This document shows positions 24,696 to 33,422 of a stretch of 49,033 bases of DNA, in pieces. A model generated the notes under the pieces. That model searched no databases, was not told the origin of the DNA, and worked only from the letters and a program-made list of their open reading frames with translations. Positions within the stretch are counted from its first letter, which is position 1. Each line of letters begins with the position of its first letter. Origin of the DNA: Treponema sp. (GTDB lineage Bacteria; Spirochaetota; Spirochaetia; Treponematales; Breznakiellaceae); contig JAISBR010000050.1 of assembly GCA_031266095.1 (NCBI GenBank), positions 1 through 49,033 on the forward strand, read 5' to 3'. Position numbers and translations under genes: made by a program.

Positions 24696-25040
24696 ATGGT
24701 TATCCATCGGAATGAGATGAAAAGTGAAAACAAGGAAAAGATGCGGGGCGGAGCAGGAATCACGACGCTGACCTACCTGGTTGACTGCGAAAAAGAACAG
24801 AACATTCGCATGCTTGCGGAATTAACGCTGCCGCCGGGGGCGTCCATCGGCAGGCACAACCACGATTCCGAAACTGAATATTACATTATCCTCTCCGGCA
24901 GCGGGGTATTGAACGACAACGGAACCGATATTCCGGTACAATCCGGCGACGCGATGCTCACCGGTAACGGCGCTTCCCATAGCATCAGCAATACCGGTTC
25001 TGTTCCCCTGGTGTTTCACGCGATTATTGTTACCCATTAG
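24696..25040 (+). CDS. Small cupin-domain protein
   Basis: The protein has 114 residues. GAGGAGGG precedes the ATG. It is a single cupin_2 domain with both motifs: motif 1 LPPGASIGRHNHDSETEYYIILSGSG (G..H.H.....E..YIL.G.G, metal ligands His, His, Glu) and motif 2 VQSGDAMLTGNGASHSISNTG (...H.I.N, fourth ligand His). Such stand-alone cupins bind a divalent metal and act as sugar isomerases, dioxygenases or small-molecule sensors. The substrate cannot be predicted. The frame stays open for 39 codons after the TAG stop. Confidence 0.85.
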   Translation: MVIHRNEMKSENKEKMRGGAGITTLTYLVDCEKEQNIRMLAELTLPPGASIGRHNHDSETEYYIILSGSGVLNDNGTDIPVQSGDAMLTGNGASHSISNTGSVPLVFHAIIVTH

Positions 25041-25160
25041 GCAGCAGCGGGAAAATCCCGGCTGTTGATTCCAAAAGGCGGTTATGAGGTTCTCCTCGAG
25101 GTTAACGGTATTAACATAGTAAAAAAACCGGGCATTACGGCCGCCCAGACGGAGCGTTAG
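25041..25160 (+). other. In-frame open extension after the cupin stop codon
   Basis: Directly after the cupin TAG the same frame runs 39 codons to a TAG at 25158-25160, and reads protein-like (RLLIPKGGYEVLLEV, then NGINIVKKPGITAAQTER). It could be a readthrough extension, the remains of a longer protein cut by the stop, or a small gene starting at the TTG at 25065. No good ribosome site is seen. Confidence 0.3.
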
Positions 25161-25163
25161 ACA

Positions 25164-26201
25164 ATGATAGATCTCAGAAGTGATACGGTTACCAAACCTA
25201 CCGAAGCGATGCGGCAGGCTATGGCTACAGCCGAAGTCGGCGACGATGTATACGGCGACGACCCGACGGTCAACCGCCTGGAAGCGCTTGGCGCGGAGCT
25301 ATTGGGCAAGGAGGCTTCCCTCTTTGTGCCTTCCGGCACGTTCGGGAATGAACTGGCCCTGTTCACCTGGTGTCCGAGGGGGAGCGAGGTGATATTGGGA
25401 GAGGAATGTCACATCATCGTCCACGAGGCCGGGGCGGCGGCAACGATTGCCGGGGTACAGACCCGCTGTCTGCCCGCTCCGGACGGGGTATTGAGGCCGG
25501 AGGCGGTCCGCGGGCGGCTGCGCAGGCAGGATCTGCACGCGCCGGCCACCTCGCTCATCTGCCTGGAGAACGCCCATTCCTCAGGCAGGACGGTATCCCT
25601 GGCGGATATGGACGCGGTAAAGGCCCTCGCCGTTGAGTGGGGCCTCCCGGTACACCTGGACGGGGCGCGAATCTTCAACGCCGCGGCGGCCCTGCACTGC
25701 AGTGCCGGGGATATTGCCGCAAGGGCGGACTCGGTGATGTGCTGCCTTTCCAAAGGCCTCTGCGCGCCGGCGGGTTCCCTGCTCGCGGGGCCGAAAGATT
25801 TTGTGGAAAAGGCCCGGCTGAAGCGGAAGATCATGGGCGGCGGTATGCGCCAGGTGGGGATACTCGCCGCCGCGGGCATCATCGCCCTGACCGAGCATCC
25901 GCCCCTGCTTACCGGGGATCATGAACGGGCGAAAAAACTGGCGCAAGGGCTTGCGGGCATAGCGGGCATTCGCGTTGACCCGGGCGCGCCTGATATTAAT
26001 ATGGTCTTTTTCAGCCACGAGGCGGGTGCCGGAGCGACCGCGAAAATCGTCGAGCTTTTCTCCAAACGGGGGATACTTATCAATCCGCCTGAACAGGGCC
26101 TGTTCCGCTTTGTCACCCATTACTGGATAGGCGATCGGGAGTTAGATACGATTCTCGCCGCCGCCGCCGCAATTTTCACCGGAAAGCCGGGGGACCAATG
26201 A
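25164..26201 (+). CDS. Low-specificity threonine aldolase family PLP enzyme
   Basis: The protein has 345 residues. It is a fold-type I PLP enzyme cleaving L-(allo-)threonine to glycine and acetaldehyde, or related beta-hydroxy amino acids. Family landmarks: [97 protein letters not shown] and the PLP lysine in [35 protein letters not shown] follows. The ribosome site is poor. The stop overlaps the start of the M24 peptidase gene (ATGA), so the two are translationally coupled. Confidence 0.9.
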   Translation: MIDLRSDTVTKPTEAMRQAMATAEVGDDVYGDDPTVNRLEALGAELLGKEASLFVPSGTFGNELALFTWCPRGSEVILGEECHIIVHEAGAAATIAGVQTRCLPAPDGVLRPEAVRGRLRRQDLHAPATSLICLENAHSSGRTVSLADMDAVKALAVEWGLPVHLDGARIFNAAAALHCSAGDIAARADSVMCCLSKGLCAPAGSLLAGPKDFVEKARLKRKIMGGGMRQVGILAAAGIIALTEHPPLLTGDHERAKKLAQGLAGIAGIRVDPGAPDINMVFFSHEAGAGATAKIVELFSKRGILINPPEQGLFRFVTHYWIGDRELDTILAAAAAIFTGKPGDQ

Positions 26202-27313
26202 ACCCATATGAGCCGCGATTGGAAAGGCTCTGGGACTGGATGGCCCGGGAAAGCGTAGCCATGGTCCTGTTTGAGGACACCGCCGGCCGCCGGGACCAAA
26301 CCATCTGTTGGCTCACCGGCCACCCCGGTGACGCCCTGCTCTTTCTCTCCCTGGATCGGAAAGCGTTGCTGGTGCCCTGGGACATCAACCTGGCAAAGGT
26401 ATACGCCCACGCGGACATGATCATCCCGTACAGCGAATTTGATCGGTTCCCCCGGAAAGCGATCCGGGGGGCGCTGGAAACGCTTGGTATTCCATCGGGT
26501 TCAAAAATCGAGATCCCTTCAGCTACGCCCTATCCGCTCTTTCTGAGTTATGTGGGGGATATGTCTGATTTTGACATCCTCTGCCGGGAACGGAGCGCCG
26601 GGGCGAAGGCCCGTAAAATCCGGGCCGTGAAGGATGATGCGGAAGTACAGATCTACCGGAAAGCGGCGGCTGTCACCAATGTCCTCATCGATCTCCTGGA
26701 AAAAAAGGTTCGCTCAGGCAAAATCAAAACAGAAGCCGACGCGGCCCTGCTGATCGAGCTTGAGGCCCGCAAACGTGGCTGTGAGGGAACGGGCTTTGAA
26801 ACCCTGGCCGCCGGACCGGAACGGAGTTTCGGCATTCACGCCTTTCCCGCCTGGACCGGCGCGGCTTTTGCCGGGCCGGGTCTTTCCATTCTGGACTTTG
26901 GCGTCAGGCTGGCCGGTTATACCACCGATGTGACTCTCAGCTTTGTCCGGGAACCCAATCCCCGGCAGGAAAAACTCGCCGGCATGGTAGAGAAGGCCGC
27001 CAAACTTTCCCTCTCAATGGCGAATAATGGTACGGCGACAAGGGGCATTGCGGCGGCGGTTGAGGAACTGTTCGCCAAATCGAAAAAACGCATGCCCCAC
27101 GCGCTGGGGCACGGCATCGGACTTGAGGAACATGAATACCCGCTGATCAGTAACCGTTCAGATAATGACTGGGTATTGGAGCCGGGTATGGTTTTTACCC
27201 TGGAGCCGGGTCTCTACGATCCCCTGTATGGCGGCTGCCGCCTTGAAAACGACATCCTCATGACCGAAAACGGCCCCGAGATCCTTACCGGCGCCCGCGT
27301 TATCCGGCTGTAA
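26198..27313 (+). CDS. M24-family Xaa-Pro peptidase
   Basis: The protein has 371 residues, the length of prolidase/aminopeptidase P-like enzymes with an N-terminal creatinase domain. Metal ligands of the pita-bread fold are visible: Asp in LDFGVRLAGYTTDVTLSF (two Asp), His in PHALGHGIGLEEHEYP, Glu in FTLEPGLYD and Glu in GCRLENDILMTENG. It would release N-terminal residues before proline or split Xaa-Pro dipeptides in the cytoplasm. It overlaps the threonine aldolase gene by four bases, suggesting a peptide/amino acid catabolic unit that yields glycine and free amino acids. Confidence 0.9.
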   Translation: MNPYEPRLERLWDWMARESVAMVLFEDTAGRRDQTICWLTGHPGDALLFLSLDRKALLVPWDINLAKVYAHADMIIPYSEFDRFPRKAIRGALETLGIPSGSKIEIPSATPYPLFLSYVGDMSDFDILCRERSAGAKARKIRAVKDDAEVQIYRKAAAVTNVLIDLLEKKVRSGKIKTEADAALLIELEARKRGCEGTGFETLAAGPERSFGIHAFPAWTGAAFAGPGLSILDFGVRLAGYTTDVTLSFVREPNPRQEKLAGMVEKAAKLSLSMANNGTATRGIAAAVEELFAKSKKRMPHALGHGIGLEEHEYPLISNRSDNDWVLEPGMVFTLEPGLYDPLYGGCRLENDILMTENGPEILTGARVIRL

Positions 27314-27323
27314 TAGCCGGGGT

Positions 27324-28280
27324 TCAGGGGTTAACCACGTTTACCGGTTTCCCGTCAATGAAGGCCCGCAGGTTGTTCACCGCTATATCCATCAGGCGCT
27401 GCCGGCTTTCCCTGGGCGCCCAGGAAATATGGGGAGTAATAATACAGTTCTTCGCCTTGAGCAGGGGATTGTCTCCTTGTATCGGCTCGGTGGAAACAAC
27501 ATCCAGGCCGGCGGCATAGACTTTCCCGCAGTTGAGCGCGTCGGCCAGGTCCTGTTCCACCACGAGCGGCCCCCGGGAATTGTTTAAGATGATAACCCCG
27601 TCTTTCATTTTGGCTATGGTGTTTTTGTTGATAATGCCCTGGGTTGACGGAAAGAGCGGGCAGTGCAGGGCAATAACATCGGAGCGGGCAAAGAGCTCGT
27701 CCAGCGAAACATACTCGGCGATTGTTTTGCCCGAATCGGCGGGCTGCGAGTCATGGGCGATAACGCGCATGTTCATGGCCTTGGCTATCCTGCCGGTAGT
27801 CTGCCCGATCCTGCCAAAGCCGATGACGCCTAAGGTTTTTCCCGCGAGCTCTATCAGCGGGTAATCCCAAAAACACCAGTCGGGGTTTTGCTCCCAGCGG
27901 CCGTTTTTTACCGCCCGATCATGATGGCCGGCGTGGTGGCAGATCTCCAACAGCAGCGCGATGGCAAACTGGCCCACCGCGTCGGTTCCGTAGGTGGGAA
28001 TATTCGTTACCGCGATCCCCCGCGCTTTGGCGGCGGCGCAGTCCACGATATTGTAACCGGTGGCCAGGACGCCGATGTAGGTGATGTTTTTGCAGACGGC
28101 TATGGTCTCTTTGGTTACCGGCGCTTTGTTCAGGATAACCGCTTCCGCGTCGCCGATACGTTCGGCTGTTTGTTCCGGCGGCGTCCGGTCATAAACGGCA
28201 AGCTCCCCCAGTTTTTCGAGTTCGTCCCAGCGTAAGTCGCCGGGGTTTTCGGTGTACCCGTCCAGAATAACGATTTTCAT
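27324..28280 (-). CDS. D-isomer-specific 2-hydroxyacid dehydrogenase
   Basis: The protein has 318 residues. It is an NAD-dependent reductase of 2-oxo acids of the glycerate/lactate dehydrogenase type. Landmarks: ITYIGVLATGYNIVDCAAAKARGIAVTNIP, the dinucleotide motif LGVIGFGRIGQTTGRIA, catalytic Arg in ILNNSRGPLVVEQDL, Glu in DVVSTEPI and His in CIITPHISWAPRESR. The start overlaps the end of the aminotransferase gene by four bases. Together they could turn an amino acid into its 2-oxo acid and then the 2-hydroxy acid (for example serine via hydroxypyruvate to glycerate). That pathway is inference from context. Confidence 0.9.
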   Translation of the reverse strand: MKIVILDGYTENPGDLRWDELEKLGELAVYDRTPPEQTAERIGDAEAVILNKAPVTKETIAVCKNITYIGVLATGYNIVDCAAAKARGIAVTNIPTYGTDAVGQFAIALLLEICHHAGHHDRAVKNGRWEQNPDWCFWDYPLIELAGKTLGVIGFGRIGQTTGRIAKAMNMRVIAHDSQPADSGKTIAEYVSLDELFARSDVIALHCPLFPSTQGIINKNTIAKMKDGVIILNNSRGPLVVEQDLADALNCGKVYAAGLDVVSTEPIQGDNPLLKAKNCIITPHISWAPRESRQRLMDIAVNNLRAFIDGKPVNVVNP

Positions 28281-29449
28281 GATAATCCCCCGCAGAATTT
28301 GGCCAGCCGGTCAACGGCGATTTTCAGGTTGTCCAGGGAGTTCGCGTAGGAAAGCCGGATAAAGCCTTCGCCGAAATCGCCGAACGCGGTGCCCGCTGCC
28401 GCCGCCACTCCCGCTTCTTCCAGGAGGCGGCCGGCAAATTCGGATGATGAAATACCAAAAGACGAAATGTCGGGAAAGGCGTAAAAGGCGCCGCTCGGCT
28501 TGACGCATTTGATGCCGTCGATGCGGTTGAGCGCGTCAATGAGGTAATCCCGCCGTTCCCGAAAGGCGTTCACCATTTCCGTAACGGCGTCCTGGGGCCC
28601 GGTCAGTGCCTCAATCGCGGCCCACTGGGTCATCGACGCGGCGCAGGACGCCGAGTTTACCATCAGCATGGTCATGTGTTCCGCCAGCTCTTTGTTCATG
28701 ACACCGTAGCCCAGGCGCCAGCCGGTCATGGAATAGGTTTTGGAGAAACCGTCCAGGATGATGGTCCAGTCCTTCATGCCCGGCAGGGTCGCTATGGACA
28801 GGGGCTGCTCCTCAAAAATGATCCGGTCGTAAATCTCGTCCGCCAGGATGTAGATGCCCTTGTCCCGCACCATGTCGGCGATGGCGATAATATCTTCGCG
28901 CCGTATCATGCCGCCGGTGGGATTGCTGGGGTTGTTGAGGATGATGAGTTTTGTTCTGCTGTTGATGTCGCGCCTGAGCTGCTCCTTGTCAACGGAGAAA
29001 TTGTTTTTCTGCAGCAGGGGCATGGGAACCGGTTTGGCCCCGGAGAATTTGATAACCGACTCGTAAATCGGGAAACCGGGGTTGGGGTAGATAACCTCGT
29101 CGCCGGGCTGGGCCAGCATTAACATGGTAAAAAACATGACCGGTTTGCCGCCGGGAACCACCACAATTTCTTCCGGGCCGGTTTTGACTTTTTTGTAATC
29201 CTCGCAGTAACGGGCGATGGTCTCCCGTAACGGTATAATGCCGGGGGTGGGGGTGTAGCCTGTTTTGCCCTCGTTCATCGCCCGGCAGGCAGCCTCAATG
29301 ATGTTTTGAGGGGTTTTGAAATCCGGCTGTCCGATTTCCAGGTGAATGATGCTCCTGCCCTGGGCTTCCAGGGCATTGGCCCGCGCCAGAATCTGAAACG
29401 CCGATTCGGTGTGCAAAAGACCCATACGGTCAGCGACTTTGTTTGTCAT
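28277..29449 (-). CDS. Class I/II PLP aminotransferase, aspartate aminotransferase family
   Basis: The protein has 390 residues. AAGGA precedes the ATG. Landmarks of the AspC family: ILARANALEAQGRSIIHLEIGQPDF, NEGKTGYTPTPGIIPLRETIARY, VVVPGGKPVMFF, IILNNPSNPTGGMI, YILADEIYDRIIF, the PLP lysine in DGFSKTYSMTGWRLGYG, and C-terminal FIRLSYANSLDNLK with the carboxylate-binding Arg. Substrate range cannot be set from motifs alone. It is the first gene of a two-gene unit with the 2-hydroxyacid dehydrogenase. It diverges from the gene at 29558 across an AT-rich stretch with several TATAAT/TATACT boxes (29498-29519). Confidence 0.9.
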   Translation of the reverse strand: MTNKVADRMGLLHTESAFQILARANALEAQGRSIIHLEIGQPDFKTPQNIIEAACRAMNEGKTGYTPTPGIIPLRETIARYCEDYKKVKTGPEEIVVVPGGKPVMFFTMLMLAQPGDEVIYPNPGFPIYESVIKFSGAKPVPMPLLQKNNFSVDKEQLRRDINSRTKLIILNNPSNPTGGMIRREDIIAIADMVRDKGIYILADEIYDRIIFEEQPLSIATLPGMKDWTIILDGFSKTYSMTGWRLGYGVMNKELAEHMTMLMVNSASCAASMTQWAAIEALTGPQDAVTEMVNAFRERRDYLIDALNRIDGIKCVKPSGAFYAFPDISSFGISSSEFAGRLLEEAGVAAAAGTAFGDFGEGFIRLSYANSLDNLKIAVDRLAKFCGGLS

Positions 29450-29557
29450 GGCATTATTCCTTAATCGTTGATCTCTGATATGATTACTCAGATGGTTTAT
29501 AATATAGTTATACTATACTATCAAAGACATAATTTGTAAAGGCGAAAGGAGCGGGAC

Positions 29558-30052
29558 ATGTCACAGATCAGGAATGTGATGAACAAAACCACCGAAACAG
29601 CGGAGGTCAACCGGGCGCAGATTGAGCATCGCGCGACTTGGATGGGGCTTATCTACGATGAAATGATAAAAGCCGGGGTAGACGCCGAACCCATTATCAG
29701 GCGGGCCATAAAACGCTGCGGACGGATCCATGGCGGGAATATCAAAAAACGCTGCGCCGATCCGGGGAATTGCGGGGATTTCAGAAACGCCTTTTTGAGC
29801 GACCTGGTAGAAAAAACGTTTGATATGCGCCCGATCAGCGCCGACCGGAACTCGCTAAGCGTAGATTTTCACTGCTGCGCCCTGATCAGCGCCTGGCAGA
29901 AACTGGGGTTTGACGATAAAACCTGCGAGCTGCTTTGCGATATGGCCATGGACGGCGACCGGGGCATAGCGGAGGTCATGGGACTTACGCTGGAACTCAA
30001 CGAAACTATCGCTAAAGGCTGCACGGACTGCAAGCTGCGATTCCACAAGTAA
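29558..30052 (+). CDS. ATC-hydrolase-family protein (L-2-amino-thiazoline-4-carboxylate hydrolase domain)
   Basis: The protein has 164 residues. AAAGGAG precedes the ATG. It matches my memory of the ATC hydrolase family by its sequence of features: EHRATWMGLIYDEMIKAG, RRAIKRCGRIHG, FEM-like FDMRPISADRN, VDFHCCALISAWQKLGF and LCDMAMDGDRGIAEVMGLTLEL, then Cys-rich KGCTDCKLRF. The named activity opens the thiazoline ring in a pseudomonad cysteine pathway. Most family members are uncharacterised, so the substrate here is unknown. It precedes an iron-type alcohol dehydrogenase by 126 bases on the same strand. Confidence 0.75.
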   Translation: MSQIRNVMNKTTETAEVNRAQIEHRATWMGLIYDEMIKAGVDAEPIIRRAIKRCGRIHGGNIKKRCADPGNCGDFRNAFLSDLVEKTFDMRPISADRNSLSVDFHCCALISAWQKLGFDDKTCELLCDMAMDGDRGIAEVMGLTLELNETIAKGCTDCKLRFHK

Positions 30053-30178
30053 CATTTTTGTAAAAAGAGGTGCTATACAAACTCCGTTGAACCCAGGGTT
30101 CGCAGGAGCCCGGTACTGGAGGACCCGCTTAACAAAAAAGGTGATTTCTGCCATACTGGTAACTAGAGGAGTAATGCT

Positions 30179-31348
30179 ATGCAAAATTTTGAATATTACA
30201 ATCGTACTAAAATCATTTTCGGTAAGGAAACCGAAAACCAGGTGGGGACTGAGATTGCTAAATACACCAAGAAGACGCTATTACACCATTCAGGGGGATC
30301 CTCGATACGTTCCGGACTGATTGATCGGGTTAAGGAGAGCCTCAAAAAAGCCGGTGTCGAATGGGTAGAATTGGACGGCGTACAGCCCAATCCCCGGCTT
30401 TCCCTGGTATATAAAGGCATTGAAATTGTCAAAAAGGAAAAGCTGGAATTCATTCTCGCCGTTGGCGGCGGCTCCGTGATCGACTCCTCCAAGGCTATTG
30501 CCATGGGCGCCGCCAATGAGGGTGACGTATGGGATTTTTATGACAGGAAAAAAAACGCTGAAAAAGCTCTGCCGGTTGCTGCTATTGTGACTATTCCCGC
30601 AGCGGGAAGCGAGTCGAGTATCAGTTCGGTCATTACCGATGAACGGGGGCCCTGGAAACGGGGCGTTAATTTCGAGTGTACACGCCCGATCTTTTCGATC
30701 CTAAACCCTGAACTGACCTATACTCTGCCGCCCTATCAGAGTGCCTGCGGCATTGTGGATATGCTGGCCCATATAATGGAACGCTACTTCACCAAAGAGC
30801 CCCACGTGGAACTGACCGATGAACTCTGCGAGGGCGCTATGCGGGCGATAATCCGCAACGCCAGGACCATATTTACGGGAGGTGAAAAGAACTATGATGC
30901 CCGCGCGGAGATCATGTGGGCCGGTGCGCTGGCGCATAACAACCTTCTCAGTACCGGCCGTGTCAGCGACTGGGCCAGCCACGGTATGGAGCATGAGCTT
31001 TCAGCCCTCTTTGACATCGCTCACGGCGCGGGTCTTTCGATTGTGTTCCCCGCATGGATTAGATACAACATCAAAGAAGATACGCCCCGGTTTGCCCGTT
31101 TCGCCGCCAAGGTCTGGGGCGTAGACGGCGCTTTTTACAATTTCGAACAGGCCGCCCTGGAAGGGGTCTTCCGTATGGAGAATTTCTTCCGCTCCATTGG
31201 CCTCCCGATAAAATTCGCCGATGCGAAACTGGATCCCGGCAAGATAAGCGAAATGGCCCAACGGGCGGTAACTTTCGGCCCTCTGGGAAACTACCGGAAA
31301 CTTGAGAAAAAAGATGTAGAGGCGATCTATCGGATCGCGGCGGAATGA
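30179..31348 (+). CDS. Iron-containing alcohol dehydrogenase, butanol dehydrogenase type
   Basis: The protein has 389 residues. GAGGAGTAATGCT precedes the ATG. It is a group III metal-dependent dehydrogenase reducing aldehydes to alcohols. Landmarks: FEYYNRTKIIFGKETE at the N-terminus (typical of BdhA/YqdH enzymes), the NAD(P) loop FILAVGGGSVIDSSKAIAMGA, TIPAAGSESS, the metal site Asp/His in CGIVDMLAHIMERYF, and His in SHGMEHELSALFDIAHGAGLSIVFPAW. It would serve fermentative disposal of reducing equivalents. A hairpin follows at 31356-31384. Confidence 0.92.
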   Translation: MQNFEYYNRTKIIFGKETENQVGTEIAKYTKKTLLHHSGGSSIRSGLIDRVKESLKKAGVEWVELDGVQPNPRLSLVYKGIEIVKKEKLEFILAVGGGSVIDSSKAIAMGAANEGDVWDFYDRKKNAEKALPVAAIVTIPAAGSESSISSVITDERGPWKRGVNFECTRPIFSILNPELTYTLPPYQSACGIVDMLAHIMERYFTKEPHVELTDELCEGAMRAIIRNARTIFTGGEKNYDARAEIMWAGALAHNNLLSTGRVSDWASHGMEHELSALFDIAHGAGLSIVFPAWIRYNIKEDTPRFARFAAKVWGVDGAFYNFEQAALEGVFRMENFFRSIGLPIKFADAKLDPGKISEMAQRAVTFGPLGNYRKLEKKDVEAIYRIAAE

Positions 31349-31355
31349 GCCTCGG

Positions 31356-31384
31356 GGCTGACTAGGAAGTTTTTCTAGTCAGGC
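31356..31384. terminator. Hairpin after the alcohol dehydrogenase gene
   Basis: CTGACTAG (31358-31365) pairs perfectly with CTAGTCAG (31375-31382). The T run is in the loop and not after the stem, so termination is only probable. From here to 31605 I see no gene. A TTGACA at 31460-31465 and a TATAAT near 31500 are too far apart to form one promoter. Confidence 0.45.
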
Positions 31385-31605
31385 CTCTCAATGTTGGTTC
31401 ATTCCACTCTACCTGCCGGTTCCCTTTCCCCCTTTTACAGAGTTTCTGTTTCCGGCAATATTGACAGGACTCACACATATATGTTTCTTTGGGGCAAATA
31501 TAATAATCTGCATCTTCATGGTATTCCCAGGGGGATGTTTTTAAATGACGCTCGCCTTGGAATGCTCTTGCCCTGCTATAGCGCTTTATGCTAGTTTTAC
31601 CTAAG

Positions 31606-32601
31606 ATGTTCCGAAACCAGCAAAAAACAGATTTTTTTGATCATCTTCAAAGCCTCACCGAGGCGTATTTGACCCGCCGTAACAGAATTCGCCGACTCAG
31701 GAAAGAAAAGCTGCGACTCAAAAATCCGGTACTGGACTGGATAGAGGCTTTTCTCTGGGCGGCCGGCATGGTACTGCTCATTAACCAGTACCTGATGCAG
31801 GCCTATCAGATCCCCTCAGGTTCCATGATCGATACCTTAGGGATCGGCGATCGTATCTTCGTTAACAAAATCATCTACGGGCCGGAATTGCTGCCCGGCG
31901 TAGTCAAGCTGCCCAGCCCTGTCAGGCCCAAGCGGAATGACATCATCATTTTTGAGAACCCCTCGTACATTTCAAGGGGGCCGGCTTTTGACATTGCCCA
32001 GCGGATCATCTACATGCTTACCCTTTCACTCGTGGACATTGATAAGGACGAGGCCGGAGAACCCAAAGCCCATTTCCTCATCAAGCGGGCGGTGGGCATG
32101 GCCGGTGATCGGTTTACTATGGAGCGGGGCGAGATGAAAGTTTGGTTCGCCGGGGAGGATCGATGGGTGGATGAACGGGAGTATGCGGCGGCCCGTGGCT
32201 GGAAACATAACATCACCCGCATCATGGAGCAGGACCAGTACCCGGCACTGGAAGCAGCCGGACAGGCGGCGGCTTGGTTGGATCTGGGGCTGTCCGTGCC
32301 TGAACGGCTGCAAGCCGCGGCGGCCGCAGTGGGCAGTATCCGTTTCCCCGATTACCTTGCCCATGAGAAGGAAAGGCTCGAAACCCTGCGGGGAGCGGCG
32401 CCCCATGACCGGCGTTACGCCGTGCTTCTTGCCCGGCGCCGGCTGGGCTGGTATGTGCCCGAAAGCAGGGTCCTGCCCCTGGGGGACAACCGGGATAATT
32501 CCCGGGACGGGCGTTACTTTGGGCTGGTCAAGGAAGCCAAAGTGCTGGGAAAAGGGGCCCTTATTTACTGGCCTGCCCGGCATATCGGGCCGATTTTGTA
32601 G
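31606..32601 (+). CDS. lepB: Signal peptidase I with a large insertion
   Basis: The protein has 331 residues from the ATG at 31606; the frame opens six codons earlier at 31588, and neither start has a clear ribosome site. One membrane anchor (WIEAFLWAAGMVLLINQYLM) precedes the serine motif YQIPSGSMIDTLGIGDRIFV. The catalytic lysine lies in FLIKRAVGMAGDRF, and box E is LGDNRDNSRDGR. Ser73 and Lys160 (numbered from this start) form the dyad that removes Sec signal peptides at the outer face of the inner membrane. About 110 mostly helical residues between the lysine box and box E are an insertion relative to simple LepB. A second paralogue follows. Confidence 0.92.
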   Translation: MFRNQQKTDFFDHLQSLTEAYLTRRNRIRRLRKEKLRLKNPVLDWIEAFLWAAGMVLLINQYLMQAYQIPSGSMIDTLGIGDRIFVNKIIYGPELLPGVVKLPSPVRPKRNDIIIFENPSYISRGPAFDIAQRIIYMLTLSLVDIDKDEAGEPKAHFLIKRAVGMAGDRFTMERGEMKVWFAGEDRWVDEREYAAARGWKHNITRIMEQDQYPALEAAGQAAAWLDLGLSVPERLQAAAAAVGSIRFPDYLAHEKERLETLRGAAPHDRRYAVLLARRRLGWYVPESRVLPLGDNRDNSRDGRYFGLVKEAKVLGKGALIYWPARHIGPIL

Positions 32602-32605
32602 CATA

Positions 32606-32653
32606 GCAGTTTGTTGCGCTTCGCGCTGAGAACCTACAAGTGCAACAGGCTCA
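32606..32653. repeat. Dispersed TTGTTGC inverted repeat between the two lepB genes
   Basis: TGTTGCGCTT (32613-32622) and AAGTGCAACA (32638-32647) form a 10-bp inverted repeat with one wobble pair, followed by GGCTC. It is closest to the copy at 48023-48066. Confidence 0.7.
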
Positions 32654-32679
32654 TAGCCGTTACCTTCTGGAGACTGTCT

Positions 32680-33408
32680 ATGTTTGATAAAACCTTAAAA
32701 TATTCCTACGCCGCTCAGAAGTATGAGCGATACCGGCTCTTCCGGATCGTCTTCTGTGTGCTTGGCCTGTATGTGCTGTATAACTCCCTCAGTTTCTTTT
32801 TCGTTTCGACCTGGGTACTGGAAAATGATACCATGCAGCCCGGCCTGGCGGCTGGGGATCGGCTGCTGTTTGTCTCTTTCGCGTTCCGGTCTTTGTTGGC
32901 GGATATCAGGGTTACGGATCAGAATATCCCTTTCAAGCGGGGAAATATCGTGCTGGTTGATACGGAGCCTAAAGAACAAAAAAAACTGCCGCAAAGAATT
33001 CTGGACGGAGTAATACGTTTCTTTTCCGCTCAGCGCCTAAGCCTCTATGGGAAGGAGGGGCATCTGTATCTTAAGCGGATCATCGGCCTTCCCGGTGATG
33101 AAATCACTATGAGCAACTATGTCCTGCGGATAAAATCGGCGAACAGTTCCTACAGTCTTACCGAATTCGAGCTTTCAGATAAGCCCTATTACCCGAACAT
33201 TCTCCATGTACCGGCCCTCTGGAATGAATCTCTGCCGTTTTCAGGCAACATGGATCGGCTAATCCTGGATGAGAACGAATTTTTTGTGGTTTCCGACGAT
33301 CGGAGTAATACAAATGATTCCCGTACCTGGGGGCCGATTCCTTTGGAGGCGATTGTGGGCGAGGCGGTATTCCGTTTCTGGCCTCTTACGAGGATGGGCC
33401 GGCTATAG
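32680..33408 (+). CDS. Signal peptidase I paralogue with Thr at the nucleophile position
   Basis: The protein has 242 residues from the ATG at 32680, which follows GGAG by seven bases. The longer open frame begins in the dispersed repeat. It has one membrane anchor (FRIVFCVLGLYVLYNSLSFFFV). The S26 framework is present: GDRLLFVSF, the catalytic-type lysine in LYLKRIIGLPGDEI (K132) and box E VVSDDRSNTNDSRTWGP. The serine motif, normally PSGSM.P, reads ENDTMQPGLAAGD, so Thr51 replaces the nucleophile. It may be a Thr-dependent protease, a specialised peptidase or an inactive partner of LepB. It sits between lepB and hemW. Confidence 0.85.
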   Translation: MFDKTLKYSYAAQKYERYRLFRIVFCVLGLYVLYNSLSFFFVSTWVLENDTMQPGLAAGDRLLFVSFAFRSLLADIRVTDQNIPFKRGNIVLVDTEPKEQKKLPQRILDGVIRFFSAQRLSLYGKEGHLYLKRIIGLPGDEITMSNYVLRIKSANSSYSLTEFELSDKPYYPNILHVPALWNESLPFSGNMDRLILDENEFFVVSDDRSNTNDSRTWGPIPLEAIVGEAVFRFWPLTRMGRL

Positions 33409-33422
33409 CGATTACCGCTTCT

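Noticed and set aside
31391..31594. 67-residue open frame before lepB
   Set aside because: It has no ribosome site, an odd composition, and lies in an AT-rich promoter-like gap.
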